From NCBI RefSeq assembly GCF_018143015.1, contig NC_054748.1, forward strand, positions 19,424,725-19,488,724: 64,000 nucleotides of DNA. The letters run 5' to 3'. Origin of the DNA: Lytechinus variegatus. Taxonomy: Eukaryota > Echinodermata > Echinoidea > Temnopleuroida > Toxopneustidae. Numbering within the stretch: the first letter of the stretch is position 1; each line of letters opens with the position of its first letter. Of the stretch, positions 33,848-40,523 are shown in pieces. The notes beneath the pieces are model-generated. The model saw only the letters and a program-made list of their open reading frames with translations, was not told where the DNA came from and ran no database searches. The position numbers and the translations under genes were made by a program.

Positions 33848-34504
33848 ATGGTTGGATGGATGGTTGGATGGATGGTTGGATGGATGATGGATGGATGGAT
33901 GACAGGATGGTTAGATGACTGGATGGATGGATGGACGGACAGATGGATGATATAACGAATGAACAAAGAATATAATGAATGAATGAAACAATACGTAAAC
34001 AAGAGAACTAACCTTGTTTCTTCCAATGGATGTTGAACCGTAAGCACACACGGATGTCTTAGCCTGGTCAACTGGGTTGAACCCTTACGTAAGATCTCTA
34101 ACAATGGTTCTCTATCCTTTTTGGCAAATCTTTCCAGGAGTTTCTTCTCGAATACAAATACACCTGCTTCCTGTTACCATGGAGATGAGCAAAACAATTC
34201 AAAATGTCATAATTTATTATTTTACATCCAATTTTGATGAATTTTTCAGCACTATGCTTCATTTTTTTTCTCTTTTTTAAAATCAAATCAACATTTTGAT
34301 AGGGTGAACTAGTAGTCTTTCATAAACGGCTAATGAATCTGCATCTCTACAAACCTGTTTCGTTGATCTTTTGACAGCAAGATAGATCTTCCACAAACAC
34401 CCGGGACCGCCGCTACCGACATGCCGAATGACCTCATATTCTCTCATCACTGGGTTCCCGATAAACCCACCAACCGTACTTTTCAATTTATTCAGCATCT
34501 CCAT
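11461..34504 (-). CDS. SCYL2: SCY1-like protein 2 (SCYL2/CVAK104), 15 coding exons
   Basis: SCYL2 is a pseudokinase-like protein of clathrin-coated vesicles that binds clathrin and AP-2 and acts in endosomal traffic. Coding exons in transcript order: 34355-34504, 34013-34170, 33215-33359, 32792-32941, 31682-31897, 29726-29842, 27426-27551, 26239-26415, 25243-25365, 24318-24431, 19942-20074, 16752-16870, 14201-14301, 13210-13309, 11461-12447. All introns have GT-AG ends and phases agree. The sum is 2916 nt, or 971 aa plus stop, against about 930 aa in vertebrates. The order is N-terminal kinase-homology domain (about 20-310), HEAT-like helical region (about 315-610), then a low-complexity Gly/Gln/Ser/Met tail. 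The start is the ATG at 34502-34504, which gives [11 protein letters not shown], matching the family N-terminus; no base shifts were needed. Introns make up most of the gene and carry many transposons. Five exon junctions are tandemly amplified (see findings). Confidence 0.95.
12512..13030. mobile_element. Partial foldback MITEs in SCYL2 intron 14
   Basis: The left end TTAA|AGGTCAAG at about 12508-12519 and the following 250 bp match the element at 157-732. A further piece in the opposite orientation seems to follow at about 12850-12990. The right terminus is not clear, so the copy is broken or nested. Confidence 0.55.
13650..14022. mobile_element. Foldback MITE in SCYL2 intron 13
   Basis: About 13655-13800 and 13835-13980 are inverted copies: TGATGCGCACTTTTGTCACA near 13730 is mirrored near 13900, and GTGGTTTATGTAGATTTTCTG near 13662 is mirrored near 13970. 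The ends look like GGGCC...GGCCC, but no target duplication is certain. Confidence 0.6.
14035..14095. repeat. 29-bp-arm near-perfect hairpin
   Basis: The arms 14035-14063 and 14067-14095 are complementary with two mismatches, around a 3-base loop (AGC). The arm contains AGAGGGCAGCAACACACA. It lies in SCYL2 intron 13, about 105 bp downstream (in transcript sense) of exon 13. Confidence 0.85.
14684..15782 (-). mobile_element. Pearl-like (Helentron-type?) element, copy 1
   Basis: It shares both ends and internal order with 61968-62927, in the opposite orientation. The ends carry GTCTCACCTGC and its inverse GCAGGTGAGAC. The core is a tandem of about 163-bp units, each with TGACCTTTGACCT. It sits inside the 60-bp array with no clear target duplication. 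A tandem core near 160 bp resembles the 'pearl' elements described in bivalves and echinoderms, which have been grouped with Helentron-related non-autonomous elements; that assignment is inference. There is no protein coding. Confidence 0.75.
14897..15580 (-). promoter_or_regulatory. Five perfect DR1 nuclear-receptor motifs
   Basis: TGACCTTTGACCT (AGGTCA-A-AGGTCA on the minus strand) occurs at 14897-14909, 15050-15062, 15213-15225, 15376-15388 and 15568-15580. Spacings are 153, 163, 163 and 192. DR1 is the consensus for RXR, HNF4 and COUP-TF type receptors. Function is not shown; the motifs are part of the transposon core. Confidence 0.6.
17521..19941 (-). repeat. Tandem array of SCYL2 exon 11 cassettes
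   Basis: About 13 extra copies of roughly 120-128 bp follow the true exon 11 (19942-20074), with an L2-like LINE inserted at 18325-19153. On the minus strand most copies read (E)-[13 protein letters not shown]...PSREPAVLM(G/E)IL and end in a strong donor, TAG|GTAAGT. The equivalent of the exon's first 40 nt is missing; instead TTGGTTAG precedes the open cassette. Two main types differ at the end (MGIL and MEIL), plus a shortened type reading [18 protein letters not shown]. The copy near 19690-19790 has an in-frame TGA. Confidence 0.92.
18325..19153 (+). pseudogene. 5'-truncated L2/CR1-type LINE fragment
   Basis: The open frame to 18977 encodes the C-terminal part of a LINE polymerase. It starts near the DLGVIFD block, then has [32 protein letters not shown] and the APTLWNSLP block. 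It stops at 18977, and about 170 bp of 3' UTR end in (ATT)n at 19134-19153, the usual L2-type tail. It is inserted in the exon 11 cassette array, in the opposite orientation to SCYL2. The RT catalytic motif is missing, so it is a dead copy, although the remaining frame is unbroken. Confidence 0.85.
20153..20312. mobile_element. Palindromic MITE, left member of an inverted pair
   Basis: The sequence is near the reverse complement of 23893-24062, and each copy is itself roughly palindromic (CAACTTTACGAATGACCGGT on one half, ATCATTCGTAATGTCACCTG on the other). A further piece at about 20510-20555 is inverted at about 24080-24125. Confidence 0.65.
20580..23770 (-). pseudogene. Rex1-like LINE, decayed, in SCYL2 intron 10
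   Basis: This non-LTR retrotransposon lies in the same orientation as SCYL2. From 5' to 3' it has an endonuclease frame (to 23009; [23 protein letters not shown] and LGASDHHTV blocks), a linker frame (22336-22878; NKPWFTKEM), an RT frame (21546-22220; [35 protein letters not shown] and the catalytic YADD at about 21770-21780), and a tail frame (21097-21474). At least three frame breaks separate these, so it is inactive. The [20 protein letters not shown] signature fits the Rex1/Babar group of the CR1 superfamily. The 3' end is rich in (TAA)n at about 20905-20995. The 5' end abuts MITE sequence near 23770. Confidence 0.85.
23893..24062. mobile_element. Palindromic MITE, right member of an inverted pair
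   Basis: It is the inverted relative of 20153-20312, with the same ATTCGTAA-containing half palindromes. Together the two copies bracket the Rex1-like LINE. Confidence 0.65.
24790..25242 (-). repeat. Tandem copies of the SCYL2 exon 9 donor end
   Basis: Three extra copies of the exon 9 3' end lie at about 24800-24855, 24878-24940 and 25053-25110. On the minus strand they read [14 protein letters not shown], against [13 protein letters not shown] in the true exon 9 (25243-25365). Two early copies are about 75 bp apart; later ones form a unit of about 177 bp that also contains unique intron DNA. The GT donor is kept in each. Confidence 0.85.
25870..26170. repeat. MITE fragment in SCYL2 intron 8
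   Basis: It begins GGGGAAGTTCACCCTGACAG followed by a T run, similar in style to other MITE ends in the window (compare 1380-1390 and 34300-34315). No second end is seen. The rest of intron 8 has C-rich runs near 25480-25680. Confidence 0.35.
26479..26565. mobile_element. 87-bp MITE inserted in a (CAT)n tract
   Basis: It begins CAGAGCTGCCAA, ends TTGGCAGCTCTG, and is flanked by CATCAT on both sides (26473-26478 and 26566-26571). Same family as 1782-1987. Confidence 0.75.
26566..27135. repeat. (CAT/CAC)n microsatellite in SCYL2 intron 7
   Basis: About 570 bp of imperfect CAT trinucleotides with CAC and CAA variants. Long open frames on both strands here are low-complexity artefacts. Confidence 0.95.
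27552..29300 (-). repeat. 53-bp tandem array copying the SCYL2 exon 7 acceptor
   Basis: A unit near 53 bp is repeated about 15-20 times at 27552-28290 and 29046-29300, split by a piggyBac-like element. On the minus strand each unit has TTAG|ATTCCATATTTTGA, close to the true exon 7 start (GTAG|ATTCCATATTTTGAC at 27551). Unit variants differ in the GACTTCAAAT and GGATTCTAAT segments. Confidence 0.9.
28292..29041. mobile_element. piggyBac-like MITE, TTAA duplication (copy 1)
   Basis: The ends read TTAA|CCCTAAAAAGACT and AGTCTATTTAGGG|TTAA. Just inside each end is a G9/C8-type hairpin (GGGGGGGGGCTGATTC and its complement). The interior shares GCGCAACTTTTGAGACCAAA and GGGTACGCGGTTC with 30152-30888. 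It is 750 bp with no coding, and sits inside the exon 7 acceptor array. Confidence 0.85.
29992..30925 (+). repeat. tRNA-derived SINE split by a piggyBac-like element
   Basis: The head 29992-30065 has tRNA-like A-box (TGGCCCAGTGGATTAG) and B-box (GGGTTCAAATCCC) motifs. The body continues to 30151 and resumes at 30889-30925 after the inserted element. Its head matches the SINE at 30926-31222 in the opposite orientation, so the two are tail to tail. Confidence 0.8.
30152..30888. mobile_element. piggyBac-like MITE, TTAA duplication (copy 2)
   Basis: TTAA|CCCTATCGAGGCC at the left and GGCCTAGATAGGG|TTAA at the right. G-rich/C-rich hairpins (GGGGGGGCC...GGCCCCCCC) stand just inside each end. It is 737 bp and similar in the interior to 28292-29041. 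It is inserted into a SINE. Confidence 0.85.
30926..31222 (-). repeat. Nearly full-length tRNA-derived SINE
   Basis: Read on the minus strand, it has a GGCCCAGTGGATTAGTC head, a GGGTTCAAATCCCAGCC B-box, a body containing CACCTGGGT/GGTACCTGG-like motifs, and a tail ATGCGCTATACAAGAACTG ending in ATT repeats. The tail resembles that of the L2-like LINE at about 19115-19153. It lies in SCYL2 intron 5. Confidence 0.8.
32160..32492. repeat. (CAT/CAC)n microsatellite with AGCTT interruptions
   Basis: About 330 bp of CAT/CAC trinucleotides, interrupted regularly by 'CAGCTT' in a higher-order pattern. It lies in SCYL2 intron 4, next to the exon 4 donor array. Confidence 0.95.
32493..32791 (-). repeat. 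About 49-bp tandem array copying the SCYL2 exon 4 donor
   Basis: Six extra copies stand at about 32495, 32543, 32592, 32640, 32686 and 32735, next to the true exon end at 32792. On the minus strand a unit has CCACCTGATCAACCA|GTAAGT, i.e. the last exon 4 codons plus the donor. GTAAGT is intact in the copies at about 32495 and 32543; others have GTAAAA or lost GT. Confidence 0.88.
33735..33955. repeat. (ATGG)n minisatellite in SCYL2 intron 2
   Basis: Imperfect ATGG/TGGA tetranucleotide repeats over about 220 bp. Open frames here are low-complexity artefacts. Confidence 0.95.
34175..34320. mobile_element. MITE fragment in SCYL2 intron 1
   Basis: The segment matches the right end of the 157-732 element (AATTTATTATTTTACATCCA and the T-rich stretch that follows). 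It fills most of the 184-bp intron between coding exons 1 and 2. Confidence 0.6.
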
Positions 34505-34562
34505 CACGCTCGTCTGTTCTTGTCATCCACCTGCTAAGAAGTGGTCCGAAGATGCAAAAAAT
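34505..34562 (-). other. SCYL2: SCYL2 5' UTR part of coding exon 1
   Basis: On the minus strand TTTTTTCAG ends just before 34562, a good acceptor. That implies at least one upstream non-coding exon. Confidence 0.6.
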
Positions 34563-35154
34563 CTGAAAAAATAATTATTTTAAAATGTTAAATGTAGGCA
34601 ACTTTATGAATGTTATAGATGACAGGAAATTTATAGAGGACAACGTGAAAATGATTGCCATCATCGCATTAATTATACATGAATACTGATTTTAACTGAT
34701 TCACCTGGCCCCATCATGCTTCGTTTGGAAACTACCGTGGAAAAAACTTTATAACAAAATGTCTTCTTCATAAAGGAATATCCAGACAAACTTTGTTGAC
34801 AAAAAACAAAAGCTAAAGGCTGAAAAAAAGCTTTACAAAACAATTCCTAGAACATACTTGTCTAGCACTTTAAATATTTTCATCAGGTTCATTATTCATC
34901 ATACCTACGATACCCCTTTTTGGTTGACATGAATTAAAAATTAAATTTATTCAAACCAGACAAAAACAGGAATGCATAGACATGAGTATGTCTATCACAT
35001 ATTAACCATGTCTTTTGAAACTGACCACCTTGCATGCATTAACATAAAAATTATTCGTATATCTATATATCAAATACAAATGCTACGCACGGAAGAGTAA
35101 TGTTAGGCGCAGTGTCCATAAGAACGATAAGAATTGATCTCACAAGAAAAAAAC

Positions 35155-35262
35155 AGGGGGAAAGGTAGACCAAAAGCTTCAGTCTCTGTATTTTGGTTGT
35201 TCCGTTGAACTACGTTGGCTCCACTCACCATACGTAGACTGAAGAGCTTGGGGGGCCCGTGG
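35155..35262. repeat. Hairpin-forming repeat, copy 1
   Basis: It shares GGGGGAAAGGTAGACCAAAA and overall layout with 36012-36115. The arms AAGCTTCAGTCTCTGTA and TACGTAGACTGAAGAGCTT are imperfectly complementary. It falls between the putative 5' UTR exon and coding exon 1 of SCYL2. Confidence 0.7.
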
Positions 35263-35387
35263 CTACAGACAACGTACAGTGAACTAGCGTTTTATAGATC
35301 GCGATTTAAAACTGTTTTTTGAGCGAAATTTACAGTTTCATGGTTTCCATTATCAGGAAAATATAAATAACTTAAGTAATTGCATAC

Positions 35388-35700
35388 CTTGGACTGGAGT
35401 TATTGAAAAAAAATCCACTGGATGATTGAGAAATCTGTCATCTAAGACATTTTCACCTGAACTGACGGTTTTTCTTGCAAGTTGCCATCTTGAATGACCT
35501 CATTATCGTTAACTTTATGTCTCGATATATCGCGATTATAACTAGTATCGTTTGTCTCTTCGTGTAGTGTATCGTATTATTGTTTTCGTATATTGCCTTG
35601 TAGGCTTGTAGGTGTGCTGGTGGAATGCAATATCGATATCACATTCGTAAAATGGTGACGCCCTCTCTGTTCATTTGTAAATATTTCATAGTTTGGCTGC
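35388..35700 (-). promoter_or_regulatory. SCYL2: Likely SCYL2 5' UTR exon and promoter region
   Basis: A donor-like CCAGTCCAAG|GTATGC sits at 35387/35388 on the minus strand and could pair with the acceptor at 34562. Further upstream, minus-strand CAAGATGGCAAC (about 35483) and AAAATGGCAGC (about 35697) resemble YY1-type sites common near housekeeping promoters. The transcription start cannot be placed. Confidence 0.4.
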
Positions 35701-36011
35701 CATTTTGATCATTTTTCCTGTGTCCTACCCAACTAAACATCGGTAAAGTATAATTTTTCATGCATTTCATCTATATCGTTTAAAGTATTTTAATAATGAA
35801 TAATCATTCTTACTTAGTTTGTAGTTTATAAATCCTTAGAGTGTAAATTCGATGTGAAAAATAACACTAAACTTTGGACTGTGGATTGACAAAAGTGCGG
35901 GTGTGATAACAAATGCGAGCCCACACGGACACTTTACTGTCGGTGAATGGGGATTACAGTAAATTGTCAGAAATTGTTGAATAAATCCCCAGAAACGACG
36001 GTTGTTCCTGT

Positions 36012-36115
36012 CTAGGGGGAAAGGTAGACCAAAAGCTTTGGTCTCTGTTTTGTCGGTTGTTCAGCTGAACTCAAGTGGCTTCACTCACCAAATACAGAGA
36101 CCGAAGTTCTAGCGC
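36012..36115. repeat. Hairpin-forming repeat, copy 2
   Basis: Similar to 35155-35262. The arms AAGCTTTGGTCTCTGT and ACAGAGACCGAAGTTCT pair, and the loop carries the palindrome GTTCAGCTGAAC. A third partial start (CTGTCTAGGGGAAAGGG) occurs at about 36465. Confidence 0.7.
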
Positions 36116-36119
36116 GATC

Positions 36120-36894
36120 TGTACAGGGGACTCAATGGCCATGTTTATGTACTTAAGATTGGATAAAACGGGGAAGTGGATAAAACGGGGAAGTGAATTT
36201 GCGCGACAGCCGAGGTAAGTCACTATTTTTTTTCCTTTTAACTTCATTTTTCTCAGTTTTTTGGCAATCAATGCCAAGAGGGAATATAAATTGGCATTTT
36301 GGTCGCGTTAATTTTCAAAAATTTTATTCATTAAAGACAAAAATTGAAGAGCCCCGACGGGGGGATTTTGCATTGCAAGTCCCCTAATGGTGGCTGCACT
36401 ATAGCGAGCCGTCTGTGTACAAGGAGAAATAAAAAAAACTCCTCGAAACAGACGGCTGCCAGCTGTCTAGGGGAAAGGGTACTATACCCAGGTGTTGTGT
36501 GTCCGGACTATCAATTTTAGAAAGACATTTGATTTGGAAAAAAATTACAAGCAAAGTTTCAATTTTTTGTTGTAGTATAAAATGTTAAATATTATTATAG
36601 AGAACAAAATAGATGGAGAGGGCGCCACCGCCACCGTCGGACGTAACTTCTGGGAGCTCCGGCCTAAAGTTGTAAATATTCACTTAAATCTTGTCAATCC
36701 TGTTATCTCTGTATATTTTGTTGACATATATTCAAATTTAATGATTAATTCTATGCTCTGTTGTATATATATATTTTTTGTCATGTCTTGCTAAAAAGTA
36801 GGAAATAAGGGCCTCCCCTCGACCACTAAAACACCAATAGCAAACCCACGTAGAACTGTGTATTGCGTATGTATGTGTATGGACAGCCAGTGGT
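36120..36894. other. Region upstream of the LINE ORF, probably its 5' UTR
   Basis: There is no separate gene. The part from about 36480 onward probably belongs to the LINE 5' UTR; the 5' boundary is not visible. GAGGGCGCCACCGCCACCG near 36618 is a GC-rich patch. Confidence 0.35.
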
Positions 36895-38007
36895 ATGGCA
36901 TTGCGAACTGTACGGTCACCCTATCCATCTATTTGTCTGCAGTTCATTGTACCTGTTGCTTTTCTATATGCATCCTACCTACCTAATCCCAAGAACTGTA
37001 AGACATATGAACCTACAACTCTCACTTCAGTGTCTGTCATTGTGAATCATGGGAAACTGAGCAGGTTGATGTCAATGTCGATAGATATCTCTTCTTCACA
37101 AATACGACATCGTAAACATCTCTGTTTGACAACAATATTACTATTACTGGCTGGGGACATTCAAACCAATCCAGGGCCGAAGTCAACTCCAGTGTACCCT
37201 TGTGGATTCTGTGAACGCCCAGTTACGTGGTCCCAGCTTGCTGTCTGCTGTTGTAATTGTAGTATATGGTACCACAAGTCCTGTGAAGGATTAAATACGC
37301 AGGATATGTCACACTTAGGACATGATAGTGTAGTGTGGCATTGTTACAAATGTGATAGCATCAATGTGGACAACTTTACATTCAACCACTTCGAGCTTGA
37401 AACATCTAACACTTTTTACCTACTCTCGCCAGCTGCAACAAGTTCAGTGGACTCATTTGCATCTGATGATCTGGATAAGCTTTACCCAGTCAACGAGAGC
37501 AGTCCAAAGTCGCCTAAAGGCAAAAGAAGAGAGAAAAGAAACTCCATTGAAAAGTGTACGAGTAGCACATCGTCCTCGACATCGCAAGAATCTAGTCGTA
37601 GCTCTCCGATCCATCCCAAAAAGACTAACTTGAGGGTGCTTACTGTAAACTGTTGCAGCATCAGGAGTAATCGATCGGAATTCACCGCAGCCATGGATTA
37701 TGTGAAACCAGACATCATTTGCGGCACCGAATCATGGCTAAGTGGCATTAAGCCAGGGAAAGATCCGACGGATGATGCAATAAAGTCCAGTGAAGTCTTC
37801 CCGGACTCCCACTTTTTCCACAGGAATGATAGTGAAACTGCTGGAGGAGTCTTTGTCGGCATCAACAGAACTATGACATCTGATTGTAGGCCTGACTTAA
37901 TCACTGATTGTGAAGTCATCTGGACTAAAGTTAAACTCCAAGGAGGTGCGAACAGGGACTTATCTTGTGGTTCATTCTACACCCTCATCGTGATTTACGA
38001 CACCTAA
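36895..38007 (+). CDS. LINE: 2A-like peptide, PHD finger, endonuclease N-half
   Basis: This is the N-terminal part of a CR1/L2-type non-LTR retrotransposon protein. Residues 87-95 are GDIQTNPGP, preceded by a hydrophobic segment (LLLLA). This is a 2A-like ribosome-skipping motif with Gln in place of the usual Glu. A C4HC3 PHD-type finger follows (C103, C106, C119/C120, C122, H127, C130 and a later CYKC). After a Ser/Lys-rich linker the endonuclease domain starts (LRVLTVNCCSIRS, then IICGTESWLSG with the catalytic Glu). The frame ends at 38007 because of a frameshift at about 37975-37985; the domain continues in the frame that starts near 37965. The true start may differ, since upstream Met codons exist in other frames. 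Confidence 0.88.
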   Translation: MALRTVRSPYPSICLQFIVPVAFLYASYLPNPKNCKTYEPTTLTSVSVIVNHGKLSRLMSMSIDISSSQIRHRKHLCLTTILLLLAGDIQTNPGPKSTPVYPCGFCERPVTWSQLAVCCCNCSIWYHKSCEGLNTQDMSHLGHDSVVWHCYKCDSINVDNFTFNHFELETSNTFYLLSPAATSSVDSFASDDLDKLYPVNESSPKSPKGKRREKRNSIEKCTSSTSSSTSQESSRSSPIHPKKTNLRVLTVNCCSIRSNRSEFTAAMDYVKPDIICGTESWLSGIKPGKDPTDDAIKSSEVFPDSHFFHRNDSETAGGVFVGINRTMTSDCRPDLITDCEVIWTKVKLQGGANRDLSCGSFYTLIVIYDT

Positions 38008-40523
38008 ATCAGCTACATGCTTCCCTGGGTCGGGTACTTAACTCAAAAACAGGGAAACATATTATTCTTGCAGGAGACTTTAATTGCCCCGATATAGATT
38101 GGGACAATCTTTGTGTTCGACCAGGAGCATCCGATAGAGATGTACAGCAGGCGTTGATTGATATCTCTGTGGAATATGGCCTTACTCAAGTCCACAATCA
38201 ACCTACTAGACAAGACAATATATTGGATTTGATCTTTACAAATAACCCTTCTGTGGTCAAGTCTTCTTCAAGTATTCCTGGTATCAGTGATCATGCCATG
38301 GTGGTTACTGATTTTGACATCCTACCAAGCATCACCAAATACCACAAGAGAAAGTGTTTCTTGTTCAAAAAGGCAGACTGGAATAAAATAAGAGATGAGA
38401 TGTCAAAGTTATCTGATGAAATTTCTCGTCAAGTAGAGTTAGACGGCAATATTGATGATATCTGGACTCTCTTCAAAACATCCCTCATGAAAGTGGTAGA
38501 TAAAAACATACCATCAAAGATGAGGAGTGGTAGGAAATCTCTTCCATGGTTCTGCCACTCGTTGAAACGCATGGTAAAAAGGAAGGCTAGACTCTACAAG
38601 AAGGCTAAAGACCCCAGAAGGACTTCCAACAAAGCTGAAGATTGGGAGAAGTACAAGTGTTTCCAGCGTACTTGTAAGAAGGCCTTTAAGAAGGCAGAGG
38701 AGGAGCATGTAACATCATCAATTGTTCAAGGCCTTGAAGAAAATAACCCGAAACCATTTTGGCGTTATATAGCATCAAAACGCCAAGACAGAACAGGGCT
38801 ACCCCCACTCAAGAATGCTGGAAACCTTATCCATGAAAGTAAAGCCAAGGCTCAGTTGTTGGTTAAGGAATTCAAATCTGTATTTTCAAGAGGAACTTAT
38901 GCTCCACCTGAATTGAATAATCCATGCAGAAGAAAGATCTCTCCACTGCACATCACCGTAAATGGAGTTGAGAAGTTACTATCAAGGATAAATGCTTCCA
39001 AAGCGTCGGGTCCTGATCTCATCCCAAACACGGTACTTAAAGAATGTGCAAGGGAACTGGCTCCAGGTTTGCGAGATTTTTTCCAGTTATCAGTTGATCT
39101 AGGCAGAGTACCATCTGACTGGAAGAAGGCACATGTTACACCAGTCTTTAAGAAAGGTGATGTACACTCAACTGGAAATTATCGACCAGTCTCCCTCACA
39201 TCAGTGATTTGCAAACAACTTGAGCATATCATCTGTAAGCACCTCTTCAAACATCTACAAGAAAACAATATCTTGTCTTCTCTCAACCATGGGTTCAGGT
39301 CTGGTCATTCAACTGAAACTCAACTACTGACCACAGTACACGATCTCCTTCTTGCCCATGACAAGAAAGTACAGTCAGACGTCATCATACTAGACTTTGC
39401 AAAGGCGTTTGATACAGTGCCTCACTCTCTACTCCTACACAAACTAGCGAACTATGGGATAGATGGCTCGATACACAAGTGGCTCACATCCTTCCTAACA
39501 CACAGGGAGATGACGGTTGTAGTTGATGGAGAGCATTCCGACCCAGAAGAAGTAACATCAGGAGTGCCGCAGGGGACAGTGCTCGGGCCCTTGTTATTTC
39601 TATGCCACATCAACGACCTCCCTGATGTCGTCCAGTCACAGGTTCGCTTATTCGCAGATGACTGTGTGCTGTATAGACAGATTAAGTCTCAACGAGACCA
39701 TCATAAGCTGCAGCAGGACCTTACTGCATTAGAAAGCTGGGCATCCACCTGGGGAATGAGGTTCAATGCTAACAAGTGCCAAGTTATGAGTATAAATGCC
39801 AAAACCTCATACTTCTACACCATAAATGACAGTATACTCAAACATGTATCTCAACATTCATATCTTGGAGTAACACTAGCCGACAATCTGAAATGGTCAC
39901 CCCAGATCAACAAAGCTGTGAGGAAGGCAAACTCTGTCCTTGCTTTACTCAGAAGGAATCTAAGTTTCTGCCCACAGAATTGCAAACGCACAGCATACAT
40001 TGCACTAGTCAGATCTATCCTGGAATATGGTGCATGTGTCTGGGATCCCTATCTTCAGAAGGACATTCAATGTCTGGAGAAAACACAGCGTAGAGCAGTA
40101 CGGTTCATCTGTGGCGACTACAGCTCTCGAGAACCAGGCTCGATTACCAAGATGAGAGAGAATCTCAACCTGCCTACTCTTGCCTCAAGACGCCAAGTCC
40201 TGAAACTTACATCCTACTTCAAAGTGGTCGAGGGGTTGGTTCCTGCCCTTCCTGTTGATAAATTTCTTATTAAAGCAAGACCCAAACGTAATATCAAAGC
40301 TAAGAAATTTGTAAACTTTGATGCTACTAATGTGGTAGAGAAACAAGTTACAAATAATTCCAAGTGTTTCTCAATAAGACATTGTAACACAGAGCAGTTA
40401 AGAAATTCTTTTTTTGTGAATACAACGTTGGCCTGGAATCAACTCCCTAACGAAGTTGTCAGCAGTACATCACCAGAGGTGTTTAATGCCAAGATCGAGG
40501 AAAGCCACCTACGTTTCGACTAG
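37965..40523 (+). CDS. LINE: endonuclease C-half and reverse transcriptase
   Basis: This is the continuation of the LINE protein after the frameshift. It begins in the endonuclease (IILAGDFNCPDIDWDN, then ISDHAMVVTDF with the SDH motif). The RT follows with YRPVSLTSVICKQLE, GFRSGHSTETQL, LDFAKAFDTVPH (39390 on), SGVPQGTVLGPLLF and the catalytic FADD at 39651-39662. The C-terminus has LEYGACVWDP, KTQRRAVRFI and TLAWNQLPNEVV. The frame is otherwise uninterrupted for about 850 codons, so the copy is young. It lies on the opposite strand to SCYL2, between its promoter and the transposon nest. Replication would need the frameshift to be absent or bypassed. Confidence 0.92.
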   Translation: MWFILHPHRDLRHLNQLHASLGRVLNSKTGKHIILAGDFNCPDIDWDNLCVRPGASDRDVQQALIDISVEYGLTQVHNQPTRQDNILDLIFTNNPSVVKSSSSIPGISDHAMVVTDFDILPSITKYHKRKCFLFKKADWNKIRDEMSKLSDEISRQVELDGNIDDIWTLFKTSLMKVVDKNIPSKMRSGRKSLPWFCHSLKRMVKRKARLYKKAKDPRRTSNKAEDWEKYKCFQRTCKKAFKKAEEEHVTSSIVQGLEENNPKPFWRYIASKRQDRTGLPPLKNAGNLIHESKAKAQLLVKEFKSVFSRGTYAPPELNNPCRRKISPLHITVNGVEKLLSRINASKASGPDLIPNTVLKECARELAPGLRDFFQLSVDLGRVPSDWKKAHVTPVFKKGDVHSTGNYRPVSLTSVICKQLEHIICKHLFKHLQENNILSSLNHGFRSGHSTETQLLTTVHDLLLAHDKKVQSDVIILDFAKAFDTVPHSLLLHKLANYGIDGSIHKWLTSFLTHREMTVVVDGEHSDPEEVTSGVPQGTVLGPLLFLCHINDLPDVVQSQVRLFADDCVLYRQIKSQRDHHKLQQDLTALESWASTWGMRFNANKCQVMSINAKTSYFYTINDSILKHVSQHSYLGVTLADNLKWSPQINKAVRKANSVLALLRRNLSFCPQNCKRTAYIALVRSILEYGACVWDPYLQKDIQCLEKTQRRAVRFICGDYSSREPGSITKMRENLNLPTLASRRQVLKLTSYFKVVEGLVPALPVDKFLIKARPKRNIKAKKFVNFDATNVVEKQVTNNSKCFSIRHCNTEQLRNSFFVNTTLAWNQLPNEVVSSTSPEVFNAKIEESHLRFD

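Larger units (their letters stand above)
29726..34504 (-). other. SCYL2: SCYL2 exons 1-6: kinase-homology domain (aa 1-312)
   Basis: Exon 1 (aa 1-50) holds the glycine-rich loop as GSGGPGCLW. Exon 2 (51-103) has [11 protein letters not shown] and the conserved [20 protein letters not shown]. Exon 3 has [15 protein letters not shown]. Exon 4 has MVHGN where active kinases carry HRD, and GFDF where they carry DFG, as in SCYL proteins generally, so classical catalysis is doubtful. Exon 5 has YLAPEY and [11 protein letters not shown], the APE and subdomain IX regions. Exon 6 has [13 protein letters not shown]. Exon 2 ends with two bases of an Arg codon and exon 3 restores the frame; the other junctions here are phase 0. 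Confidence 0.93.

Noticed and set aside
33631..34012. Ser/His/Pro repeat extension of the exon 2 frame
   Set aside because: Intron read-through into the ATGG repeat; the real exon ends at 34013.
37482..37919. Minus-strand frames opposite the LINE ORF
   Set aside because: Antisense shadows with no domain.
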